Positions 23,419 through 32,594 of a DNA stretch of 64,000 nucleotides are shown one piece after another (positions within the stretch are counted from its first letter, which is position 1; each line of letters begins with the position of its first letter). The notes beneath the pieces are model-generated. The model was not told the origin of the DNA and did not search any database. It was given only the letters and a program-made list of their open reading frames with translations. The DNA comes from Paracoccus contaminans. Lineage in GTDB: Bacteria > Pseudomonadota > Alphaproteobacteria > Rhodobacterales > Rhodobacteraceae. The position numbers and the translations under genes are program-made. The DNA lies in NCBI RefSeq assembly GCF_002105555.1, contig NZ_CP020612.1, positions 2,658,001 to 2,722,000 on the forward strand. The letters run 5' to 3'.

Positions 23419-24738
23419 ATGACGCTGAGCTTCGCCCCCGAGCGGATTGAGCAATGGCCGCTTGCGCGCCTGCAGCCCTACGCGAAGAACGCGAAGGCGC
23501 ATGGCGCGGAGCAGGTCGCCAAGATCGCCGCCAGCATGGCCGAGTTCGGCTGGACCGTGCCCTGCCTCGTCGCCGAGGACGGCGAGTTGATCGCGGGCCA
23601 CGGTCGGGTCTTGGCCGCAACGCAGCTGGGGCTGACCGAAGCGCCTGTGATCGTGCTCGGGCATCTGACCGAGGCGCAGCGGCGGGCGTACCGCATCGCG
23701 GACAACAAGCTGACCGAACTCGGCACCTGGGACGAGGCGCTGCTCTCGGCGGAGTTGAACGACCTGCTGGCGGAAGATTTCGACCTGTCGCTGGTCGGGT
23801 TCTCCGACGGCGAATTGGACAAGCTGCTGGCCTTCGTGCCGGAGGGGGACGGGCAAGAAGGTGGCGCCGGTGGCTCCGTGCCGCCGGTGACCATCCCGGA
23901 ACCACCGCGCAACCCGGCGTCGCGGACGGGCGATCTGTGGATCCTCGGTGACCATCGCCTCCTCTGCGGCGACAGCACCAGCGCGGCCGATGTGCGCCGC
24001 CTGATGAATGGCGAGCGGGCGATCCTGTTCGCGACCGACCCGCCCTATCTCGTCGATTACGACGGCTCCAACCATCCGACCCGCAACAAGGATTGGTCTG
24101 CCTCCTACGGCACGACCTGGGACGACAGCTCGCAGGGGGCCGAGCTTTACGACGGCTTCATCGCCGCGGCCGTGGCCGAGGCGATCACCGAGGATGCCGC
24201 CTGGTACTGCTGGCACGCCTCTCGCCGTCAAGGGATGCTGGAAGCCTGCTGGGAAAAGGCCGGAGCCTTCGTCCACCAGCAGATCATTTGGGTGAAGGAC
24301 CGGGGGGTTCTGACCCGCTCCCATTACCTCTGGAAACACGAGCCCTGCTTCATGGGCTGGCGCCGCCCGAACCGTCCGCCGAAGGTGGCCGAGCAGACGC
24401 TGCCATCGACATGGGAGATGCCGTCCTTCGCCAAGGAAGAGCGCCCCGACCACCCGACCCCAAAACCGCTCGATGCTTTCGGAATCCCGATGCGCCAGCA
24501 TGTTGCGCGCGGCGGGCTTTGCTACGAGCCGTTCTCGGGCTCCGGGTCGCAGATCATGGCGGGCGAGGCCAACGGGCGGCGCGTCTTCGCGATGGAAATC
24601 AGCCCCGCCTATGTCGATGTCGCCGTCGAACGCTGGCAGGCCGAGACCGGCCGCGACGCGATCCTCGACGGCGATGGCCGGACCTTCGCGCAGGTGAGAA
24701 GCGAGCGGCTGGGCGACAAGGTCGAAGCTGCCGCCTGA
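23419..24738 (+). CDS. ParB-N domain fused to beta-class DNA methyltransferase
   Basis: Phage DNA methyltransferase (439 aa). The N-terminal ParB/Srx-like nuclease-fold domain (about 1-120) includes LQPYAKNAKAHGAEQVAKIA and DGELIAGHGRVLAA. The methyltransferase domain has DPPYLVDY (motif IV) before FSGSGSQIMAGE (motif I), the beta order used by N6-adenine and N4-cytosine enzymes. It ends with VFAMEISPAYVDVAVERW. Start is the ATG at 23419; an earlier in-frame ATG runs through the repeat array and is less likely. It probably modifies phage DNA against host restriction. It overlaps the next methyltransferase by one base. Confidence 0.88.
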   Translation: MTLSFAPERIEQWPLARLQPYAKNAKAHGAEQVAKIAASMAEFGWTVPCLVAEDGELIAGHGRVLAATQLGLTEAPVIVLGHLTEAQRRAYRIADNKLTELGTWDEALLSAELNDLLAEDFDLSLVGFSDGELDKLLAFVPEGDGQEGGAGGSVPPVTIPEPPRNPASRTGDLWILGDHRLLCGDSTSAADVRRLMNGERAILFATDPPYLVDYDGSNHPTRNKDWSASYGTTWDDSSQGAELYDGFIAAAVAEAITEDAAWYCWHASRRQGMLEACWEKAGAFVHQQIIWVKDRGVLTRSHYLWKHEPCFMGWRRPNRPPKVAEQTLPSTWEMPSFAKEERPDHPTPKPLDAFGIPMRQHVARGGLCYEPFSGSGSQIMAGEANGRRVFAMEISPAYVDVAVERWQAETGRDAILDGDGRTFAQVRSERLGDKVEAAA

Positions 24739-25739
24739 TGGCCGTCTATTACAACGATGCCGATCCCGCGGCCTGTGGTTGGCTGCGGGAACTGATCGCC
24801 GCCGCGCAGCTGCCCGACGGTGTGGTGGACGAGCGGTCCATCCTCGATGTCGCCCCCGACGATCTGCGGGGATTCACGCAATGCCATTTCTTCGCCGGGA
24901 TCGGCGGCTGGCCCCATGCGCTGCGCCTTGCCGGCGTGGCCGAGGATCTGTCCGTCTGGACCGGCTCGCCTCCCTGCCAGCCGTTCAGCGTGGCCGGGCA
25001 GCGCAAGGGACAGCACGATGACCGCCATCTCGCCCCCGCCTTCCTGCGGCTCGTCGCAGCTTGCCGCCCGGAGCTCGTCTTCGGCGAGCAGGTCGCCAGC
25101 GCGGCGGTGCTCGGACCGGTTGGCGGCGCGGCTCGCGTGGCGGCTGCGGGTCCGGCTGGCTGGGCGTGGTTCGACGCTCTGGCGGCTGACCTGGAAACGG
25201 CATCTTACGCCGTCGCAGCGGCCGATCTGCCGGCTGCGGGCATCGGCGCCCCGCATATCCGCCAGCGGCTGTTCTTCGGCGCCGTCGCCCTCGGGCCAAC
25301 ACCGGGCGGGCTGGGCCACGGCCTCGGCGCGGGATTACAAGGACGGATCGGAATGTCCGAACGTCCCGATCAACGCGCTGATGGGGCGGCAGGTCTGGCT
25401 GGCGGGCTGGCCGACGCCGATGGCCGGGTCACCGGCCACGGACAATTGCAACACAGGTGGCAACACCGATGCGAGCCGCAGGACGGTGAAGCTGATCGAC
25501 TGGTCGAAATCACCCACCCCGCCGGGGCCAGCGCGACGGACGGCGTCTGGCGAAATCCTGACTGGATCTTCTGCCGGGATGGGCGCTGGCGACCGGTTGA
25601 GCCCGGAACATTCCCGCTGGCTGATGGGATACCCGGCCGCATGGGGCTCCTGCGGGGCTACGGCAATGCGATCGTGCCGCCGCTCGCGGCGGAGTTCGTG
25701 ACGGCGTTTCTGGAAAGCCTGCCGGAGGGGCTGCGATGA
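24738..25739 (+). CDS. C5-cytosine DNA methyltransferase (Dcm-like)
   Basis: 333 aa, start ATG overlapping the previous stop (TGATG). Motif I is HFFAGIGGW and motif IV is GSPPCQPFSVAGQRKGQ, with the catalytic cysteine. RLFFGAVA and the C-terminal GYGNAIVPPLAAEFV (motif X) follow. The motif usually read as ENV is GEQV. The target-recognition region from about residue 195 is glycine-rich in this frame, while the +1 frame of the same DNA carries another recognisable methyltransferase-like tail. It likely protects phage DNA together with the neighbouring enzyme. No cognate nuclease was seen. Confidence 0.8.
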   Translation: MAVYYNDADPAACGWLRELIAAAQLPDGVVDERSILDVAPDDLRGFTQCHFFAGIGGWPHALRLAGVAEDLSVWTGSPPCQPFSVAGQRKGQHDDRHLAPAFLRLVAACRPELVFGEQVASAAVLGPVGGAARVAAAGPAGWAWFDALAADLETASYAVAAADLPAAGIGAPHIRQRLFFGAVALGPTPGGLGHGLGAGLQGRIGMSERPDQRADGAAGLAGGLADADGRVTGHGQLQHRWQHRCEPQDGEADRLVEITHPAGASATDGVWRNPDWIFCRDGRWRPVEPGTFPLADGIPGRMGLLRGYGNAIVPPLAAEFVTAFLESLPEGLR

Positions 25740-25951
25740 GACAATCCCGCGCCATGTCGATGGTCGAGTCCGCGACGAATGTCGTGGTCGGCTATGTGCT
25801 GGCCATCGCCACGCAGATCATTGTGTTCCCGTGGTTCGGGATCGAGACCGGGCTCGCAGAGCACCTGACCATCGGCCTCGCCTTCGTCGGCGTGTCGTTG
25901 GTCCGCGGCTACCTGCTGCGGCGGACGTTCGAGGCGATGCGCAAGCGGTAG
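25736..25951 (+). CDS. DUF7220-like small membrane protein
   Basis: 71 aa with two hydrophobic segments: NVVVGYVLAIATQIIVFPWF and LTIGLAFVGVSLVRGYLLRR. It ends in a basic tail (RRTFEAMRKR), a common topology of small phage membrane proteins. It overlaps the methyltransferase stop by four bases and is the last gene of this rightward block. Function unknown. Confidence 0.7.
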   Translation: MRQSRAMSMVESATNVVVGYVLAIATQIIVFPWFGIETGLAEHLTIGLAFVGVSLVRGYLLRRTFEAMRKR

Positions 25952-26060
25952 GCTTAATCGGCTATGCGGGATCTTACCGCCGTGAACGCGCGATTGTCGC
26001 TGAACATGCAACGCCGCAAGAAACAGCGTTAAGGACCAGCGAAACCGGGCCGGGACGCCG

Positions 26061-27134
26061 TCATGGGGTGATGGCAACCTTCAGCACGCCGTCGCGCTGG
26101 TTTGCGAAGAGGTCGTAGGCCGCCTCGATGTCATCAAGCCGAAAGCGGTGAGTGACCATCGCGCCGAGGTCCACCTGGCCGGATTCGATCACCGACATCA
26201 GCCGCCGCATTCGTTCCTTGCCGCCTGGGCAGAGTGTGGTGATGATGGTGTGGTCGCCAAGCCCTGCGACGAAGGCGTCGAGCGGGATTTTCAGATCGCC
26301 GGAATAGACCCCGAGGCTCGACAGCGTGCCGCCCGGCCGCAGCACACGGAGCGCCGCCTCAAAGGTGGCCTGCAGCCCCAGCGCCTCGATGGCGACATCG
26401 ACGCCGCGGCCGTCCGTGATCCGCAGGATCTCGTCCACCGGATCGACCTTCGAGAAATCCACCACCTCATGCGCGCCCATCCTGCGCGCCATGTCCAGCC
26501 GCTCGGGCACCTGGTCCACCGCGATGATCTTCGCGGCCCCCATCAGTCGCGCGCCCGCCGTTGCACACAGCCCAATGGGCCCTTGCGCAAACACCGCCAC
26601 CATGTCGCCGATGCGGATTCTGCCGCTCTCGGCACCGCCGAAGCCGGTGGACATGATGTCGGGACACATCAGTACCTGTTCGTCGCTCAGGGTTTCCGGC
26701 ACCGGCGCGAGGTTGGCCATCGCGTCTTGAACCAGGATGTATTCGGCTTGAGCACCGTCGATCGTGTTGCCGAACTTCCAGCCACCCAGCGGTTTCCAGC
26801 CGTGCTTCGTGCCCGCACCGTCCTGCGAGCAGCGTCCGCACTGGCAGGCGTTCGACCACATCGAGGGGGTAATCGCGCCGGCGATGACCCGCTGCCCTTC
26901 GGCATAGCCCTGCACGGCCGAGCCCAACTTCTCGATCACGCCCACAGGCTCGTGACCGATGGTGAGACCCTTCGCCACCGGATACTCGCCCTTCAGGATG
27001 TGGACATCCGTCCCGCAGATCGTGGTCGTGGTGATGCGCACCAGCGCATCGAGCGGGCCGACATCCGGGATCGGCTTGTCGTCCAGCACGATCCGCCCTG
27101 GTTCCACGAATACCGCCGCCTTCATCATCGCCAT
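26061..27134 (-). CDS. zinc-dependent alcohol dehydrogenase (MDR family)
   Basis: Medium-chain NAD(P)-dependent dehydrogenase (357 aa). The zinc site is shown by ICGTDVHILKG (catalytic Cys), TIGHEPVGVIEKLG (His-Glu) and a four-cysteine structural site that differs from the classic form (NACQCGRCSQDGAG). The cofactor fold follows (VAVFAQGPIGLCATAGARLM). GGGAG precedes the chosen ATG by eight bases. It is closest to the threonine/alcohol dehydrogenase branch; the substrate is unknown. It lies leftward inside the prophage between DNA modification and packaging genes. An FNR-like box lies 59-72 bases upstream of the start. Confidence 0.88.
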   Translation of the reverse strand: MAMMKAAVFVEPGRIVLDDKPIPDVGPLDALVRITTTTICGTDVHILKGEYPVAKGLTIGHEPVGVIEKLGSAVQGYAEGQRVIAGAITPSMWSNACQCGRCSQDGAGTKHGWKPLGGWKFGNTIDGAQAEYILVQDAMANLAPVPETLSDEQVLMCPDIMSTGFGGAESGRIRIGDMVAVFAQGPIGLCATAGARLMGAAKIIAVDQVPERLDMARRMGAHEVVDFSKVDPVDEILRITDGRGVDVAIEALGLQATFEAALRVLRPGGTLSSLGVYSGDLKIPLDAFVAGLGDHTIITTLCPGGKERMRRLMSVIESGQVDLGAMVTHRFRLDDIEAAYDLFANQRDGVLKVAITP

Positions 27135-27192
27135 CTTTGTCTCCCATGTCATTCTGTCGAGGCGAGTGTCGCAGCAACGGACCGAGCAGTCA

Positions 27193-27206
27193 TTGAGACA
27201 GATCAA
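27193..27206 (-). promoter_or_regulatory. FNR/FnrL-like binding box
   Basis: On the minus strand TTGATCTGTCTCAA matches the FNR consensus TTGAT-N4-ATCAA at nine of ten positions. It lies upstream of the alcohol dehydrogenase, where a class II activator site could be. This suggests oxygen- or nitric-oxide-linked control. The match is by eye. Confidence 0.5.
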
Positions 27207-27297
27207 TCCCTCGCGCAGGCTTTGAAACGTCGATGTCGTGATGATCAACCGCCGCCCACATGGGACGGCGGCCATCACTTGATCGAGGTCGGGTGGT

Positions 27298-27870
27298 TCA
27301 GGCGGCAGGGAGCTTGTACACCCGCCCCCGGTTCTCGACCTTCTCCGATGTCACTTCGAGCCCGAGCTTCTTCTTCAGGGCCCCGGCCATCGCGCCGCGG
27401 ACCGTGTGCGACTGCCAACCCGTCGCAGCCATGATCTCCTCGATGGTCGCGCCCTCCGGTGCCCGCAGCATGGCGATCAGCGTGGCCTGCTTGGTTCCCT
27501 CGCGCGGCGTGCGCGCCTTGGGCGCGGCTTCGGTCTCGGTGGGGGTGTCCGGCGCAGGCTCCTCGGTCGGCGCGTCCGTCGCGCCCGCAGGCGCGGTGTC
27601 CGCGTCTTCGGGCTCGATGCCGATGGCGGCGAGCCCTGCGTCGGTGGCGACCAGCGTGATGCCGTGGCCGTCGCCGGTCTCGCGCCAGACGGGCTCGCCC
27701 TTGCGCATGTCGGCGTCGACCTCTTCGAGGAAGCCCTTGGCGAGCATCGCGCCGACCACCTTGGCGGCGGCGCCGCCGCGCAGGCTCTCGGGCAGCGGCA
27801 GGGCCATGTGCTCGGGCCGCTGGGCGGCGGCGCTCAGGATCATGGCTTGGGTGTCGGAAAGCTTGGTCAT
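27298..27870 (-). CDS. DUF3489 domain protein
   Basis: 190 aa. The N-terminal half (MTKLSDTQAMILSAAAQRPE ... GGGAAAKVVGAMLAKGFLEE) and C-terminal half (KQATLIAMLRAPEGATIEEI, TGWQSHTVRGAMAGALKKKL) both look like winged helices. An acidic proline/threonine/alanine-rich linker (about 95-135) joins them. This is the DUF3489 pattern, common in alphaproteobacterial prophages and islands, and suggests a two-headed DNA-binding regulator. It is read leftward beside the terminase genes. Target unknown. Confidence 0.82.
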   Translation of the reverse strand: MTKLSDTQAMILSAAAQRPEHMALPLPESLRGGAAAKVVGAMLAKGFLEEVDADMRKGEPVWRETGDGHGITLVATDAGLAAIGIEPEDADTAPAGATDAPTEEPAPDTPTETEAAPKARTPREGTKQATLIAMLRAPEGATIEEIMAATGWQSHTVRGAMAGALKKKLGLEVTSEKVENRGRVYKLPAA

Positions 27871-27959
27871 CGTCGTCTCCCGTATCGGGCGCGCGGGATG
27901 CGGGCCCTTCTACGAGGCCGAGCCCGCCAGTCGGCGGGCGGGACCGGGAGCGGGTCGTC

Positions 27960-28184
27960 TCACTCGGCGTGTTCGCCTTCGCTGAAGGCCATGTCGGTGA
28001 TCTCGCGCAGCTTGGCGCGGTAGTGGTTCAGTGTGCCGACATGGCCCCAGTTGATCTCGTCGGGGTGGGTCTCGAAATGGTCCGCGCTCAGGGCGGCGAG
28101 CCGCTCCAGCATCGCGTCGATCTCGGTCGTCGCGGCGAGGAAGGCGTCGAGGGCTTTCGTGTTGTCGGTCGCGCGGCGGGTCAT
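27960..28184 (-). CDS. small helical phage protein
   Basis: 74 aa, with CGGAG before the ATG. The sequence is helical and acidic (DAFLAATTEIDAMLERLAAL, INWGHVGTLNHYRAKLREIT). Similar proteins accompany DUF3489 genes in related prophages. Function unknown. It is divergent from the terminase small-subunit gene across a 111-base gap that must hold the late-operon promoter; a 13-base palindrome CTCCGCTGCGGAG lies there. Confidence 0.65.
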   Translation of the reverse strand: MTRRATDNTKALDAFLAATTEIDAMLERLAALSADHFETHPDEINWGHVGTLNHYRAKLREITDMAFSEGEHAE

Positions 28185-28295
28185 CGTGGTGGCTCCGGGT
28201 GAGTTTCATCGTCCTTGTGGGATGGACGTTCGCTCCGCTGCGGAGGCTTATCAACTCCGCAGGCACCTGAATCTGAATGACAATCGGAGCCGTCG

Positions 28296-28892
28296 ATGCA
28301 GGGCATGAGCGAGCGCCAGTACGCCGCCCATGTCGGGCTGTCGCGGGGCGCGATCCAGAAGGCGAAGACTGCCGAGCGGCTGGTCCTCTATCCCGACGGC
28401 AGCATCAACGCGGCGGCCAGCGACGCCCGGCGTGCCGAGACGACGGACCCGTCCAAGACGAGGAAGCCGCCCGCGCCGAAGCTGAAGCCCGTCCCCGAGG
28501 CCGCGGTGGCCGCCGTCGGCGACACGCTCCGCGAACAGGGTCTGGCGGTCCCCGCCGTCGGCGGCGGGACGACCTTCCTGCAGGCCAAGACCGCGAACGA
28601 GGTGCTGAAGGCGCAGGAACGGCGCATCCGGCTCCAGAAGCTGAAGGGGGAGTTGATCGAGCGGGCCCGCGCGCTGGCGCTGGTGTTCCGCCTGGCGCGG
28701 GAGGAACGGGACGCATGGGTGAACTGGCCCGCGCGTGCGGCGGCGCTGATGGCGGCCGAGCTTTCTGCCGCGTGCAGCGACGCAACGGGCCAGCAGATCA
28801 CCGTGGAGCCAGCCGCGATGCAGAAGGTCCTGGAGAAACATGTACGCGCCCACCTCGACGAACTCGCCGAGGTCCGGCCCGATTTCCGGTGA
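28296..28892 (+). CDS. terminase small subunit-like protein
   Basis: First gene of the packaging-head operon (198 aa), with GGAG six bases before the ATG. The N-terminus is a helix-turn-helix (MSERQYAAHVGLSRGAIQKA) of the type that recognises the packaging site. A proline/alanine linker and a coiled C-terminal half follow (IRLQKLKGELIERARALALV). This matches the Nu1-like small subunits paired with GpA-family large subunits. It overlaps the large-subunit gene by 53 bases in another frame, a large overlap that implies close coupling. Confidence 0.78.
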   Translation: MQGMSERQYAAHVGLSRGAIQKAKTAERLVLYPDGSINAAASDARRAETTDPSKTRKPPAPKLKPVPEAAVAAVGDTLREQGLAVPAVGGGTTFLQAKTANEVLKAQERRIRLQKLKGELIERARALALVFRLAREERDAWVNWPARAAALMAAELSAACSDATGQQITVEPAAMQKVLEKHVRAHLDELAEVRPDFR

Positions 28893-30852
28893 GAGCGGCG
28901 ATGATCCTGGCGGCCTGACGGACTTCGACGGCGCGGGCGAGATCCTGCGCGCCTGGGGTAACGGGCTGCGGCCCGACCCGGACCTGACCGTCTCGGAATG
29001 GGCGGACCGGCACCGGATGCTCTCGGGCCGCGCCTCGGCCGAACCGGGGCGATATCGCACGGTGCGCACGCCCTACATGCGCGAGATCATGGACCGGCTG
29101 TCGCCCGGCGATCCCACGCAGCGGGTCGTATTCATGAAGGCCGCGCAGGTCGGTGCGACCGAGGCGGGCAACAACTGGATCGGGTTCGCGATCCACCAGG
29201 CGCCGGGGCCGATGCTGGCGGTCCAGCCGACGGTGGAGCTGGCCAAGCGCAACTCGCGCCAGCGGATCGACCCGCTGATCGACGAGAGCCCGGAGCTGCG
29301 CGAGCGGGTGAAGCCCGCGCGCTCCCGCGACGCGGGCAACACCATGCTGTCCAAGGAGTTCGCGGGCGGCATCCTGATCATGACCGGGGCCAACTCGGCG
29401 GTCGGGCTGCGGTCCACCCCGGCGCGGTACATCTTCCTCGACGAGGTCGACGCCTATCCGGCATCGGCCGACGAGGAAGGCGATCCGGTCACGCTGGCCG
29501 AGGCGCGGTCGCTGACCTTCGCCCACCGGCGCAAGGTGCTGCTGGTCTCGACGCCAACGATCCGCGGGCTGAGCCGGATCGAGCGCGAGTACGAGGCGAG
29601 CGACCGGCGCCGGTTCTTCGTGCCGTGCCCGCATTGCGGCGTGATGCAGTGGCTGAAGTTCGACCGGCTGCGCTGGCAGAAGGGCCGCCCGGAGACGGTG
29701 GAGTATCACTGCGAGTGCTGCGACACGGCAATCGCGGAACACCACAAGACGGCGATGCTGGAGGGTGGCGAATGGCGGGCGACCGCCACGCCCGCCGATC
29801 CGACCACGGTCGGGTATCACCTCTCGGCGCTTTACTCGCCGATCGGTTGGCTCAGCTGGGAGCGGATCGTGCGGGCATGGGGCGCGGCACAGGGGTCGGA
29901 CGAAGCGATCAAGGCGTTTCGCAACACCATCCTCGGCGAGACATGGGTCGAGACCGGGGAAGCCCCCGACTGGCAGCGGCTCTATGATCGTCGCGAGGCG
30001 TGGAAGCCGGGCACTGTCCCTGCGGGCGGGCTGTTACTGACCGCCGGGGCCGACGTGCAGAAGGACCGCATCGAGGTCGATGTCTGGGCCTGGGGCCGCG
30101 GGCTGGAAAGCTGGCTCGTCGATCACCTCGTGATCGAGGGTGGTCCCGGCGATCCTGCCTGCTGGCAGCAGCTGACCGAGTTGCTCGGCCGGACATGGGA
30201 ACACGCCTCCGGCCAGCCGATGACGCTGGCGCGGCTCGCGATCGACTCGGGGTTCGAGACCTCCGCCGTCTATGCCTGGTCGCGCAAGGTCGGCTTCGCG
30301 CAGGTGGCGCCGGTGAAGGGCGTCGAGGGCTTCGCCCGGACGAGCCCGGTGACGGGGCCGACCTATGTCGACGCCACCATCGCGGGCAAGCGGCTCCGGC
30401 GCGGGGCGCGTCTCTGGACGGTCGCCACCTCGACCTTCAAGGCGGAGACCTACCGCTTCCTGCGGCAGGATCGGCCAACCGCCGAGGACATCAGCGCAGG
30501 TGCGACGTTCCCCGCGGGCACGATCCACCTGCCGGACTGGGCGGACAGCGAATGGCTGAAGCAGCTGACCGCCGAGCAGCTGGTGACAGTCCGCACGAGA
30601 CGCGGCTTCTCCAGGCTCGAATGGCAGAAGCTGCGCGAGCGCAATGAGGCGCTGGACTGCCGGGTCTATGCCCGCGCGGCGGCGTGGATCCTCGGTGCGG
30701 ATCGCTGGCCCGAGGCGCGCTGGGCCGATCTGGAAGGGCAGCTCGGTGTGGCAGCGCCGGACACATCCAGCGCCGGGCCGGGAAACACGCCGCCTGTTCA
30801 GAGCCGACCTGCACCGCGGCGACGGACCGTGCACTCCAGTTACATGAGGTGA
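28840..30852 (+). CDS. terminase large subunit, lambda GpA family
   Basis: DNA-packaging motor and nuclease (670 aa). The ATPase has a variant Walker A FMKAAQVGATEAGNN and Walker B YIFLDEVDAYP. A zinc-ribbon-like insert follows (FVPCPHCGVMQWLKF ... CECCD), usual in GpA proteins. DVQKDRIEVDVWAWG and AIDSGFETSAVYAW mark the RNase H-like nuclease. The lambda type implies cos-like cutting rather than headful packaging. It ends four bases before the gpW-like gene. Confidence 0.93.
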   Translation: MYAPTSTNSPRSGPISGESGDDPGGLTDFDGAGEILRAWGNGLRPDPDLTVSEWADRHRMLSGRASAEPGRYRTVRTPYMREIMDRLSPGDPTQRVVFMKAAQVGATEAGNNWIGFAIHQAPGPMLAVQPTVELAKRNSRQRIDPLIDESPELRERVKPARSRDAGNTMLSKEFAGGILIMTGANSAVGLRSTPARYIFLDEVDAYPASADEEGDPVTLAEARSLTFAHRRKVLLVSTPTIRGLSRIEREYEASDRRRFFVPCPHCGVMQWLKFDRLRWQKGRPETVEYHCECCDTAIAEHHKTAMLEGGEWRATATPADPTTVGYHLSALYSPIGWLSWERIVRAWGAAQGSDEAIKAFRNTILGETWVETGEAPDWQRLYDRREAWKPGTVPAGGLLLTAGADVQKDRIEVDVWAWGRGLESWLVDHLVIEGGPGDPACWQQLTELLGRTWEHASGQPMTLARLAIDSGFETSAVYAWSRKVGFAQVAPVKGVEGFARTSPVTGPTYVDATIAGKRLRRGARLWTVATSTFKAETYRFLRQDRPTAEDISAGATFPAGTIHLPDWADSEWLKQLTAEQLVTVRTRRGFSRLEWQKLRERNEALDCRVYARAAAWILGADRWPEARWADLEGQLGVAAPDTSSAGPGNTPPVQSRPAPRRRTVHSSYMR

Positions 30853-30855
30853 TCC

Positions 30856-31071
30856 ATGGCCACGGCCGCAGAACTCCGTGCCCGCCGCGAGGCACTGGCC
30901 GCGCAGCGCGCCTCGGGCGTGGCGCGGGTCAGCTACGACGGCAAGACGGTGGACTATCGCAGCGTCGCCGAGATCGACCGTGCCATCGAGGCGCTGAACC
31001 GCGAGATCGCGGCGACGGAGGGGCGCCGGATCGTGCGGCAGGTCCGCGTGACGACGACGAAGGGGCTCTGA
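30856..31071 (+). CDS. gpW-like head-tail joining protein
   Basis: 71 aa, the size of lambda gpW and in the same place between terminase and portal. It starts with MATAAELRARREALAAQRAS and continues with VSYDGKTVDYRSVAEIDRAI, the beta hairpin plus helix of the family. It would close the portal and let the tail attach. Spacing to neighbours is four bases on each side. Confidence 0.85.
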   Translation: MATAAELRARREALAAQRASGVARVSYDGKTVDYRSVAEIDRAIEALNREIAATEGRRIVRQVRVTTTKGL

Positions 31072-31075
31072 CGCC

Positions 31076-32590
31076 ATGGGCCTCTTCGACCGCTTCCGCC
31101 GCCCGCCTTCCGGCGGTCCGGCTGCCATGCGCGCCCGCCTCGAAGGCGCCATGGCGAAGCGCCGGCTGCGGGGCTGGAACCCGCCGCTCGAGAACATCAA
31201 CACGCTGGTCGCTTCCGGCGGCCCGCGGCTGCTGGCACGTTCGCGCGAATTGGTGGTGACCAACGGCTACGCCGCCAACGCCTGCGAGGCCTTCGCGTCG
31301 AACCTCGTCGGCGACGGCATCAAACCATCTTCGCTGATCGGGGACGCAGACCTGCGGGACCGGGTCCAGCGGCTCTGGCTCGCCTGGACCGACGAGGCCG
31401 ATGCCGACGGGCTGACCGACTTCTACGGTCTGCAGGCCATGGTCGCGCGCGAGATGTTCGTGGCCGGCGAATGCTTCGTCCGGCTGCGCCCGCGCCGGGC
31501 CGATGACGGGTTGCTGGTGCCGTTGCAACTGCAGCTTCTGCAATCCGAGATGCTGCCCTTCGAGAAGACGGAGGTGCTGCCCTCCGGCAACCGCATCCGC
31601 TGCGGGGTCGAGTTCGACGCGATCGGCCGGCGCGTCGCCTATCACTTCCGCCGCCGCCATCCGGGCGACAGCACCGATCAGGGCTCGGTGATTCCGGAGA
31701 CCGTGCGCGCCCCGGCCGCGGACGTGCTGCACATCTACCGGCCCATCGACGCGGGCCAGATCCGGGGGCTGCCGCATGTCGCGCCCGCCATGGTGCGGCT
31801 GTTCCTGCTCGACCAGTATGACGACGCCGAGCTTGACCGGAAGAAGACCGCGGCGATGTTCGCGGGCTTCATCACCAAGACCGCCCCGGAAGAGCCGCTG
31901 ATGGGCGAGGTCGAGGCGGGTCTGGACGGAACGGCCATCGCCAGCCTCGAGCCCGGCACCATGCAGGTGCTGCTGCCCGGCGAGGACGTGAAGTTCTCGT
32001 CGCCCGCCGATGTCGGCGGTGGCTACGAGGCGTTCCAGTACCGGACGCTGCTCGCCGTCTCCGCCTCGCTCGGGCTGCCCTATCACCTGGTCACCGGCGA
32101 CGTCCGGCAGGCGAACTACTCGAGCCTGCGGGCGGAACTGGTCGAGTTCCGGCGGCGCATCGGACAGCTGCAGCATGGCGTCATCGTGCACCAGCTCTGC
32201 CGCGCGGTCTGGCGGCGCTGGCTGGAGACGGCCGTGCTCTCGGGCGCGCTCGATCTCGACGATCCGGTCGCCGCGCGGCCGGTGCAGTGGATTCCGCCGC
32301 GCTGGGACTGGGTCGATCCGCTCAAGGACATCCAGGCGCAGGTGCTGGCAATGGAAGCCGGCATCACCTCGCGGCGCAAGGTGATCGAGGCCACCGGCTA
32401 CGACGTCGAGGACGTGGACCGCGAGAACGCGGCCGACGCGCAGCGCGTCGATCGTCTGGGGCTCCGCTACCGCACGAGTCCGGGCGAGACGCAGGGCGCG
32501 CGGGCGACACCGGCGCAGTTGCCGGATGCGGGCAGCGATGGGAGCACCGGCGCTGGTCCCGGCACCCACGGCACATCTGAACAGGAGTGA
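31076..32590 (+). CDS. portal protein, lambda gpB family
   Basis: 504-residue portal that forms the DNA channel at one capsid vertex. Family marks are NPPLENINTLVASGGPRLLA, ARSRELVVTNGYAANACEAF, DVLHIYRPIDAGQIRGLPHV and SAGLPYHLVTGD-like SASLGLPYHLVTGDVRQANY. The last 70 residues are polar and glycine/alanine-rich, as expected for a disordered tail. Ends four bases before the protease gene. Confidence 0.93.
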   Translation: MGLFDRFRRPPSGGPAAMRARLEGAMAKRRLRGWNPPLENINTLVASGGPRLLARSRELVVTNGYAANACEAFASNLVGDGIKPSSLIGDADLRDRVQRLWLAWTDEADADGLTDFYGLQAMVAREMFVAGECFVRLRPRRADDGLLVPLQLQLLQSEMLPFEKTEVLPSGNRIRCGVEFDAIGRRVAYHFRRRHPGDSTDQGSVIPETVRAPAADVLHIYRPIDAGQIRGLPHVAPAMVRLFLLDQYDDAELDRKKTAAMFAGFITKTAPEEPLMGEVEAGLDGTAIASLEPGTMQVLLPGEDVKFSSPADVGGGYEAFQYRTLLAVSASLGLPYHLVTGDVRQANYSSLRAELVEFRRRIGQLQHGVIVHQLCRAVWRRWLETAVLSGALDLDDPVAARPVQWIPPRWDWVDPLKDIQAQVLAMEAGITSRRKVIEATGYDVEDVDRENAADAQRVDRLGLRYRTSPGETQGARATPAQLPDAGSDGSTGAGPGTHGTSEQE

Positions 32591-32594
32591 GAGC

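Noticed and set aside
28185..28295. Possible cos site next to the terminase small subunit
   Set aside because: The gap holds a 13-base palindrome (CTCCGCTGCGGAG), but no set of staggered-cut and binding sites could be recognised.
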